A DNA stretch of 5,659 bases. Source: JBDRGD01 sp043818095. GTDB taxonomy: Bacteria > Chloroflexota > Dehalococcoidia > Dehalococcoidales > RBG-16-60-22. Shown piece by piece: positions 1 through 5,659 of the stretch. Numbering within the stretch: position 1 is the first letter of the stretch; every line of letters begins with the position of its first letter. The position numbers were made by a program, and so were the translations under genes. The notes below the pieces were generated by a model that saw nothing but the letters and a program-made list of their open reading frames with translations, had not been told where the DNA came from and did no database searches. The stretch lies in the NCBI GenBank assembly GCA_043818095.1, contig JBDRGD010000128.1, forward strand, positions 1-5,659. The letters are read 5' to 3'.

Positions 1-1840
<1,840 letters not shown>

Positions 1841-1884
1841 CCCCCGGCCGGGTTATGTTTCTATATATACTACAATACCCGTTG
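1841..1884 (-). promoter_or_regulatory. glgE-treS intergenic leader without a clear ribosome binding site
   Basis: This short gap is AT-rich next to glgE (TATTGTAGTATATATAG on the minus strand) and then turns into a run of G that touches the GTG start of treS. I see no AGGAGG-like motif at normal spacing; the only purine-rich stretch is the G run with zero spacing. A perfect palindrome, CCCGGCCGGG (1843-1852), lies just before the start. The AT-rich part could hold a -10 element, but no matching -35 is visible 16-18 bases upstream, so I do not call a promoter. Confidence 0.35.
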
Positions 1885-3849
1885 TTATTGGCTCACCCGG
1901 AAGATATGGGCGGCGGTTTTGCGTGGATTAAGCTCAATGTAGTTCCGCCGGCCCTGCCAGGTGTACCGCGTTTCGTTAAAAAGGTCGGTAACGTGGAAGG
2001 GAAGGGCGGGGTCAACCCCCAGTTCCGCCAGGGAAAGGTCCGTCCACGCGGACTGGGTGTAGCGGTAGTCCAGGTTGACCACCGTCAGGATGACGTTATC
2101 TCCGTCTTCCGTCCGCTTGCTGTAGGCCAGGAGCCGGTCGTTATCCGTATCGTGGAAATGGAGGCTGGCATTGCTCTGCAGGGCCGGGTTTTCCCGGCGG
2201 ATGCGGTTCACGCGGGTGATGGTGTCCTTCAGGCTGTCGGGGTCCTCCCGGTCCCAGTGTTTCAGTTCGTATTTTTCGGAGGCCAGGTATTCCTCGCTCG
2301 CGGTGTCCTTGCGCCGGTTTATGCCCAGCTCGAAGGCGGGGCCGTAAATCCCGTAGCTGGCGCCAAGGGTGGCGGCGAGGAGCAGGCGGATGGCGAACGC
2401 CGGGCGCCCGCCGTCCCGCAGAAAATCGCTGAGGATGTCCGGCGTGTTCGGCCAGAGGTTGGGGCGGAAAATTTCCTCCACCGGGGTCTGCGTCAACTCC
2501 GTGAAATACTGCACGAGCTCCCAGTGGAGCGTGCGCCAGGTGAAGTAGGTGTAGGACTGGGTGAAGCCCAGCTTGGCGAGCCGGTACATGATTTTGGGAC
2601 GGGTAAACGCCTCGGCGAGGAAAAGCACCTCAGGGTAGTCCCGCTTGATTTCCGTGATAAGCCACTCCCAGAAGGGGAAGGGCTTGGTGTGGGGGTTGTC
2701 CACGCGGAAGATGCGCACGCCCTGCTCAATCCAGAAGAGGAAAATGCTCTTCATCTCTTCCCAGAGCTCCCGCCATTCCTCCGTGGCGAACTCCAGGGGG
2801 TAGATGTCCTGGTATTTCTTGGGCGGGTTTTCCGCGTACTGCACGGTGCCGTCGGGGCGCCAGCGGAACCAGGCCGGGTGCTCCCGGACGTAGGGGTGGT
2901 CCGGGGAGCACTGCAACGCGATGTCCAGGGCGATTTCCATATCATGTTCCCGGGCCTGCTGCACGAGCTCGCGGAAGTCCGCCAGCGTGCCCAGTTCCGG
3001 GTGAACCGTCTTGTGCCCCCCCTCCCGCGCGCCGATGGCCCACGGCGTGCCGGGGTCTCCCGCCGCCGCCTTGACGGCGTTGTTTTTCCCCTTGCGGTTG
3101 GTGCGGCCGATGGGGTGGATGGGGGGCAGGTAAAGGACATCGAAGCCCATCCCCGAGATGTAGGGGAGCCAGGCGGCGCAGTCCCGGAAAGTACCGTGCC
3201 TCCCCGGTTCCGGGGAGCAGGAGCGGGGAAAGACCTCGTACCAGGTGCTGAAGCGCCCCCTTTCCCGGTCGACGACTACCGTGAGCTCCCGGTGGTAGGT
3301 CACGGCGAAGCGGCGTTCCGCATACCGCGCCATCGCACCGGCCACTTTTTTGCTCAGCGCCAGCTTGGTCCTGGCGGCGGATGTAGCCGTGGTATCGCGC
3401 AGGGTGTTTGCCCCTTCCCGCAGCGTTGTGGCGGCCTGCGGGGCGCGCTCCGCGGCGGCCTCGATGAGCTCCGCCCCTTCCAGGAAATCGACGGCGAGGT
3501 CCTGTCCCGCGTCGTGTTTCTTTTTCAGGTTATGGCACCAGGTCTGGAAGCGGTCCACCCAGGCGACCAGGGTGTAGCGGTAGCGTCCGGTTTCCTGCAC
3601 CGGGAAAATGCCTTCCCAGCGGTCGTTGACCAGGAGTGTCATGGGTAGCTCCGTCCAGCGGGGACTGCTTTCCTTCCGGTAGAGGAGGCGGGCATTGATG
3701 ACATCATGGCCGTCCGCGAAGATGTCCGCCGTGACGGTCAACGTTTCCCCGGCGGTGCGCTTGACGGGGAAGCGGCCGCAGTCGACCTCCGGGCTGACGC
3801 CCTCGATGACGATGCGCTGCCTGCCTTCCGGCATTTCCTCGCTTTTCAT
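1885..3849 (-). CDS. glgE: Alpha-1,4-glucan:maltose-1-phosphate maltosyltransferase (GlgE)
   Basis: GH13_3 enzyme that transfers maltosyl units from alpha-maltose 1-phosphate to the non-reducing end of alpha-1,4-glucans, releasing phosphate; cytoplasmic. Its 654 residues are the normal length for the family. Layout: N-terminal beta-sandwich about 10-115 (RIVIEGVSPEVDCGRFPVKR near its start), a helical segment about 120-180 typical of GlgE, catalytic barrel about 195-560, and a C-terminal beta domain about 565-654. Seen motifs: YLPPIHPIGRTNRKGKNN (240-257), ALDIALQCSPDHPY (307-320), RVDNPHTKPFPFW with nucleophile D384, FLAEAFTRP with acid/base E413, and NTPDIL with D471. The 29-residue spacing of D384 and E413 equals that of D394/E423 in Streptomyces GlgE. 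Start: ATG at 3849, with GAGG seven bases upstream. It is the first gene of a pair with treS-mak, whose kinase product is its donor substrate. No truncation or missing catalytic residue. Confidence 0.97.
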   Translation of the reverse strand: MKSEEMPEGRQRIVIEGVSPEVDCGRFPVKRTAGETLTVTADIFADGHDVINARLLYRKESSPRWTELPMTLLVNDRWEGIFPVQETGRYRYTLVAWVDRFQTWCHNLKKKHDAGQDLAVDFLEGAELIEAAAERAPQAATTLREGANTLRDTTATSAARTKLALSKKVAGAMARYAERRFAVTYHRELTVVVDRERGRFSTWYEVFPRSCSPEPGRHGTFRDCAAWLPYISGMGFDVLYLPPIHPIGRTNRKGKNNAVKAAAGDPGTPWAIGAREGGHKTVHPELGTLADFRELVQQAREHDMEIALDIALQCSPDHPYVREHPAWFRWRPDGTVQYAENPPKKYQDIYPLEFATEEWRELWEEMKSIFLFWIEQGVRIFRVDNPHTKPFPFWEWLITEIKRDYPEVLFLAEAFTRPKIMYRLAKLGFTQSYTYFTWRTLHWELVQYFTELTQTPVEEIFRPNLWPNTPDILSDFLRDGGRPAFAIRLLLAATLGASYGIYGPAFELGINRRKDTASEEYLASEKYELKHWDREDPDSLKDTITRVNRIRRENPALQSNASLHFHDTDNDRLLAYSKRTEDGDNVILTVVNLDYRYTQSAWTDLSLAELGVDPALPFHVTDLFNETRYTWQGRRNYIELNPRKTAAHIFRVSQ

Positions 3850-3856
3850 GACATGG

Positions 3857-3860
3857 CCTC
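3857..3860 (-). promoter_or_regulatory. Ribosome binding site of glgE
   Basis: GAGG on the minus strand, seven bases before the ATG at 3849. An overlapping ATG at 3854-3852 is only two bases from this site and is out of frame, so the site supports the annotated start. Confidence 0.65.
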
Positions 3861-3876
3861 TTCTGGCTTCCTCTAT

Positions 3877-3905
3877 AGCTTACCGGAGAAACGTCTCCGT
3901 TTCAA
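3877..3905 (-). promoter_or_regulatory. Candidate sigma-70-type promoter of glgE-treS
   Basis: On the minus strand, TTGAAA (3905-3900; 5 of 6 matches to TTGACA) is followed after exactly 17 bases by TAAGCT (3882-3877; 3 of 6 matches to TATAAT). Transcription would start near 3870 and give a leader of about 20 bases that contains the GAGG ribosome binding site. The good -35 and poor -10 suggest a promoter that depends on, or is tuned by, a regulator. The spacer is filled by the palindromes listed separately. Functional assignment is inferred from position and hexamer match only. Confidence 0.5.
3884..3903. promoter_or_regulatory. Double palindrome in the glgE promoter spacer, candidate operator
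   Basis: The minus-strand 20-mer GAAACGGAGACGTTTCTCCG contains two perfect 6-base inverted repeats in overlapping registers: GAAACG-gaga-CGTTTC (3903-3888) and CGGAGA-cgtt-TCTCCG (3899-3884). Each has a 4-base centre, and the loop of one is part of an arm of the other. It lies between the -35 and -10 hexamers and covers part of the -35, a position where a bound repressor would block RNA polymerase. The regulator is unknown; a LacI- or TetR-type sugar regulator is a guess. A role as an RNA hairpin is unlikely because the site lies upstream of the predicted transcription start. Confidence 0.45.
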
Positions 3906-3992
3906 GAGTCTTGCGGACATTCTGCCGGGGTGCTGACCGCGCTTCATGTGGGTCGGGAGGGCTTTTTATCGGGAGAGGGCAGGGTGCGGAAT

Positions 3993-4418
3993 TTACCGGA
4001 TACCGGTGTCGATGTCGATATCGAGCACCAGCGTCTGCCCCGATTCTATCTGGACCACCCTGGGGACATTGCCGCTGCGGTCGATACCGACATGATTAAT
4101 ATCGACCGTATACTTACCGGGTTTCAGCGTTACATGGTACCGGCCCGTGGCGGACTGATCTACCTGCTCGATACTTACCTCTGCGATGAGTTTCTTGCCC
4201 CGCTCATCGTAGACCATAATCTTCCGGCTGGAGAAAACCTCCGGCGGGACCGGTGGGTTGACCCCCGGCCTTTCCACGGGCTGCAAAGGGCCGATAGTCA
4301 CCTGTCCCATCAGGATGCCGGGCGCTGCGCTCCGCGTAGAGCAAGATGTGAAAACCAGCATCAGGGCGATAACGACCGCCACGCCGGCGATGGCTGATCT
4401 CCTACGGTTGATAATCAT
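3993..4418 (-). CDS. Small putative lipoprotein with a prealbumin-like beta domain
   Basis: 141 residues. The N-terminus is a lipoprotein-type signal: positive MIINRRR, a hydrophobic stretch about 9-22, then LVFTSC with the lipid-carrying cysteine at C26 (F at -3 is less common than L). The mature part has VTIGPLQPVERPG (40-52), then a region with GRYHVTLKPGKYTVDI (92-107), the pattern of a carboxypeptidase-regulatory or SpaA/prealbumin-like beta-sandwich, and ends in DIDTGIR. I know this type only as small exported proteins of unassigned function; no catalytic residues are visible. The ATG at 4418 lies inside the end of the upstream gene (17-base overlap), with GGAGA nine bases before it, so the two are probably co-transcribed and translationally coupled. 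Likely location: outer face of the cell membrane. Confidence 0.82.
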   Translation of the reverse strand: MIINRRRSAIAGVAVVIALMLVFTSCSTRSAAPGILMGQVTIGPLQPVERPGVNPPVPPEVFSSRKIMVYDERGKKLIAEVSIEQVDQSATGRYHVTLKPGKYTVDINHVGIDRSGNVPRVVQIESGQTLVLDIDIDTGIR

Positions 4419-4959
4419 AGGGGAAAGTCTCCGTACGTTCGTCGGAGGATATGGTCAGGTCCAGGTGGACCCCCTGCTGAGCTATCTTGAGGCCGTCGTT
4501 CAGGCTGAAGCTCAAGTCGACCTGCTTCGTGACGCTTTCTCCGGCTTTCAGGGTGCCGATGTCCACCCTCAGGTAGGCCTGGCCGCTCAGTTTCACGGCG
4601 GAACCGCCGCTGGAGGCTTCGACTTTAGCCCAGACATGATGCGCGTCGGCGCCGCCGGTGTTGGCGACCTGTGCGGTGACGGTGCGCGATAGCCCGCTGC
4701 CGGTGATATCCACGACCGCAAACCCGAAGGTAACCTCCCCGCCCGGTGCAGGCGGGGGAGGTGGAGGAGCCGGTGCCGGTGCAGGGACGGGCGTGGGGAC
4801 CGGGGCGTGGGAAGGGGCAGGTGACGGGGCCGGCTGGGGCACCGGGCCGGGCGCCGGGATTACCTCGCGTTGCGTGGGAAGAAGGCCCGTCAGGAGACCG
4901 CTGAGGGCCAGCATGGCGATGATGATCAGGACCGACACGATGATTAATGCTTTTGTCAT
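4402..4959 (-). CDS. Membrane-anchored protein with Pro/Ala stalk and CARDB-like domain
   Basis: 185 residues from the ATG at 4959. Residues about 3-27 form one hydrophobic segment (KALIIVSVLIIIAMLALSGL) with no lipobox or clear cleavage site, so a signal anchor is likely. Residues about 33-74 are almost only Pro, Ala, Val and Ser and include six consecutive prolines (65-70), as in an extended cell-surface stalk. Residues about 75-185 form a beta-rich domain with TVTAQVANTGGADAHHVWAK (93-112) and IGTLKAGES, the signature of CARDB-type immunoglobulin-like domains in which NTG marks a strand turn. The function is unknown; adhesion, envelope scaffolding or partner binding are possible. The frame stays open upstream to a GTG at 5043, but that 28-residue extension is polar and basic and would cross the promoter, so I chose the ATG directly before the hydrophobic segment. 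It precedes and overlaps the lipoprotein gene. Confidence 0.8.
   Translation of the reverse strand: MTKALIIVSVLIIIAMLALSGLLTGLLPTQREVIPAPGPVPQPAPSPAPSHAPVPTPVPAPAPAPPPPPPAPGGEVTFGFAVVDITGSGLSRTVTAQVANTGGADAHHVWAKVEASSGGSAVKLSGQAYLRVDIGTLKAGESVTKQVDLSFSLNDGLKIAQQGVHLDLTISSDERTETFPYDYQP
4428..4432 (-). promoter_or_regulatory. Ribosome binding site of the lipoprotein gene
   Basis: GGAGA on the minus strand, nine bases before the ATG at 4418 and inside the last codons of the upstream gene. It supports the ATG and the 17-base overlap over the later in-frame GTG, for which the nearest purine-rich motif is too far away. Confidence 0.5.
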
Positions 4960-4968
4960 GACACTACT

Positions 4969-4998
4969 ATTATAGCGGAGGAGAGGCCGATTTGTTAC
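4969..4998 (-). promoter_or_regulatory. Promoter of the CARDB-like/lipoprotein pair, predicted leaderless
   Basis: On the minus strand a perfect TATAAT (4974-4969) lies 18 bases after GTAACA (4998-4993; 4 of 6 matches to TTGACA). Only nine bases (AGTAGTGTC) separate the -10 from the ATG at 4959, so a start point about seven bases downstream of the -10 leaves a leader of zero to a few bases. No Shine-Dalgarno motif fits in that space. The mRNA should thus be leaderless or nearly so. This is inferred from spacing, not from mapped transcripts. Confidence 0.65.
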
Positions 4999-5054
4999 CT
5001 TCTTACGGAATGGTCTTATTTGCCTGTGGTTGGTAGTGCACACCTCACCCCTGC

Positions 5055-5109
5055 CCCCTCTCCAGTCGAGTGCATCCAGACATACGTTCTATTCCGGGCT
5101 GGAGAGGGG
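5055..5109. repeat. Hairpin 1 of the repeat element
   Basis: Perfect 11-base inverted repeat CCCCTCTCCAG (5055-5065) and CTGGAGAGGGG (5099-5109) around a 33-base loop that holds the only low-repeat sequence of the element's left half. Confidence 0.75.
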
Positions 5110-5118
5110 TATTTCAAG

Positions 5119-5143
5119 CGAGAGGGGGCTTCGCCCCCTCTCG
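5119..5143. terminator. Hairpin 2: perfect 11-bp stem with a three-base loop, terminator-like
   Basis: CGAGAGGGGGC (5119-5129) pairs perfectly with GCCCCCTCTCG (5133-5143) around TTC (GAA on the minus strand). The very GC-rich stem is the strongest fold in the window. It lies about 150 bases downstream of the speE stop and could stop or slow transcripts, but neither strand has a proper run of T after the stem, so it is not a classical intrinsic terminator. On the minus strand the apex is GCGAAGC, a sequence known to form an unusually stable mini-hairpin as single-stranded DNA. Confidence 0.45.
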
Positions 5144-5155
5144 AGATAATTAACT

Positions 5156-5212
5156 CCCCCTCTCAAACAGTGGCGAAAACGGGGCACAGGGTAAAACCTG
5201 TTTGAGAGGGGG
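5156..5212. repeat. Hairpin 3 of the repeat element
   Basis: Perfect 15-base inverted repeat CCCCCTCTCAAACAG (5156-5170) and CTGTTTGAGAGGGGG (5198-5212) around a 27-base loop. It is the longest stem in the element, and its outer part forms the inner portion of the terminal inverted repeat on the right side. Confidence 0.8.
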
Positions 5213-5292
5213 TAAGGGGGTGAGCATCTCTGCACAACCGAAACAGAATAATACCTAGAATAATGCCATTGGGAAAGTAGTGCTTTTGCGGA

Positions 5293-5659
5293 CTAGCCGG
5301 GGTGATAGCTGAAAAGGGGCGAGCCGTCGGTGATGAGCCGCGGCTGCGCCGCCAGCGCCCCGCGGATGTATTTCGGCAGGGAAAACATGCCCAGGTGGGT
5401 GATGCCGTCATAAGACCGCAGGTGGGCCAGCCCCCGGGCGGCTATCCGGCGGTCGATTTCCTCCGGCGTGAGTTTCGCGGGTTCGAGTTGTTGCGAAGCC
5501 ACCGAGAAGCCCCAGGGCCCCCCGAAACAGGGCATGTCCACCTTGTAGGCCGCCACGTGCCGGAAGACTTCCCGCAGGGTGCGTTGGACCGCGCTCAGGT
5601 TCAGCAGTTCGGTAATCATGGCGGAGCCGGACTGCACGGCGATTATCCCCTCGTCGGTC
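5293..5659 (-). CDS. speE: Spermidine synthase (polyamine aminopropyltransferase), C-terminal part; 5' end outside the window
   Basis: Transfers the aminopropyl group of decarboxylated S-adenosylmethionine to putrescine (or a related amine) in the cytoplasm. About 121 C-terminal residues are visible, beginning TDEGIIAVQSGS, which corresponds to the 'L..dGi...Q.gs' strand after the cofactor site in the family. It is followed by VQRTLREVFRHVAAYKVDMP, then GGPWGFSVASQQLEP, matching the conserved G-xWGF-AS segment of spermidine synthases, and near the end THLGMFSLPKYIRGAL, matching the family's 'H..aF.LP.fv' ending. The Asp residues of the active site are upstream of the window, so substrate preference cannot be judged. 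It ends with a TAG at 5295-5293, 69 bases from the repeat element. It is in the same direction as the other genes, but the repeat and a separate promoter suggest a different transcription unit. Confidence 0.88.
   Translation of the reverse strand, partial: TDEGIIAVQSGSAMITELLNLSAVQRTLREVFRHVAAYKVDMPCFGGPWGFSVASQQLEPAKLTPEEIDRRIAARGLAHLRSYDGITHLGMFSLPKYIRGALAAQPRLITDGSPLFSYHPG

Larger units (their letters stand above)
5044..5224. repeat. Intergenic repeat element with terminal inverted repeats and three hairpins
   Basis: The left end CTCACCCCTGCCCCCTCTC (5044-5062) matches the reverse complement of the right end (5204-5224) except for one substitution and one two-base difference in length. 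Between them are three consecutive inverted repeats built around the same CCCCCTCTC/GAGAGGGGG core. The element fills most of the gap between speE and the surface-protein promoter and has no plausible gene. From general experience, blocks of the form CTCACCCC..CCCCTCTC recur as dispersed intergenic repeats in several bacterial groups, so this is probably one copy of a multi-copy, MITE-like or REP-like element. Copy number cannot be seen from one window. Confidence 0.75.

Noticed and set aside
1855..3648. Open frame of 597 codons on the plus strand, fully inside glgE
   Set aside because: It lies antisense to a gene with an unmistakable product, its translation has no recognisable domain and is rich in Val/Gly/Arg/Pro as expected from the complement of GC-rich codons. 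No ribosome binding site was seen.
3850..3992. Possible terminator between the lipoprotein gene and glgE
   Set aside because: There is an A-rich GATAAAAAGCC on the minus strand and a small CCGG-tat-CCGG repeat at the gene end, but no stable stem followed by a T run on the minus strand.
3930..4397. Open frame of 155 codons on the plus strand opposite the lipoprotein gene
   Set aside because: The minus-strand frame has a signal peptide with lipobox, a ribosome binding site and a family-like ending; the plus-strand frame has none of these.
4960..5043. Upstream GTG that would extend the CARDB-like protein by 28 residues
   Set aside because: The extension is polar and basic, would bury the hydrophobic anchor inside the protein, and would run through a perfect TATAAT promoter.
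5020..5205. Open frame of 61 codons on the plus strand across the repeat
   Set aside because: It consists of hairpin-repeat sequence; no ribosome binding site and low-complexity translation.
5044..5224. Possible CRISPR array because of recurring CCCCCTCTC/GAGAGGGGG units
   Set aside because: The units are inverted rather than direct repeats, have irregular spacing, and no cas gene is near.
5225..5292. Gap between the repeat and the end of speE
   Set aside because: It is comparatively AT-rich, but I found no hairpin, promoter pair or coding frame in it.

Overview
The window is a GC-rich stretch of a bacterial chromosome in which every gene I can support lies on the minus strand, so it reads biologically from high to low coordinates. 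The order is: 3' end of a spermidine synthase gene (speE), an intergenic repeat made of three hairpins, a membrane-anchored proline-rich protein, a small putative lipoprotein, the maltosyltransferase GlgE, and a trehalose synthase (TreS) fused to the start of a maltokinase that runs off the left edge. No rRNA, tRNA, transposase, CRISPR array or phage gene was seen. The taxon cannot be fixed from the sequence. The G/C-rich third positions, the GlgE pathway, the style of the two surface proteins and the C-rich/G-rich intergenic hairpin repeat would fit a Chloroflexota (Dehalococcoidia-like) or similar metagenomic lineage, but this is only an impression.

Left part (1-3905): a two-gene unit, glgE then treS-mak, that encodes most of the GlgE route from trehalose to alpha-glucan. 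TreS isomerises trehalose to maltose, maltokinase phosphorylates maltose, and GlgE transfers the maltosyl group of maltose 1-phosphate onto an alpha-1,4-glucan. The catalytic triads of both GH13 enzymes are intact. The expected branching enzyme GlgB is not in the window and could lie beyond the left edge. A candidate promoter precedes glgE, and its -35/-10 spacer is filled by two overlapping, mutually exclusive palindromes that look like an operator.

Middle part (3993-4998): two small genes of unassigned function overlap by 17 bases and are probably co-transcribed. The first encodes an N-terminal membrane anchor, a Pro/Ala stalk and a CARDB-like beta domain. The second encodes a probable lipoprotein with a prealbumin-like beta domain. 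The promoter of the first gene has a perfect TATAAT so close to the ATG that the mRNA should be leaderless or nearly so. No convincing terminator separates this pair from glgE.

Right part (5044-5659): a repeat of about 181 bp with imperfect terminal inverted repeats and three internal hairpins sits between speE and the surface-protein promoter. It is probably a dispersed non-coding element and may also act as a transcription barrier. The speE fragment carries the C-terminal half of the aminopropyltransferase fold.

Nothing here amounts to a clearly new biological system. The most unusual signals are the repeat element, the operator-like double palindrome at glgE, and the uncharacterised surface-protein pair with its leaderless promoter.
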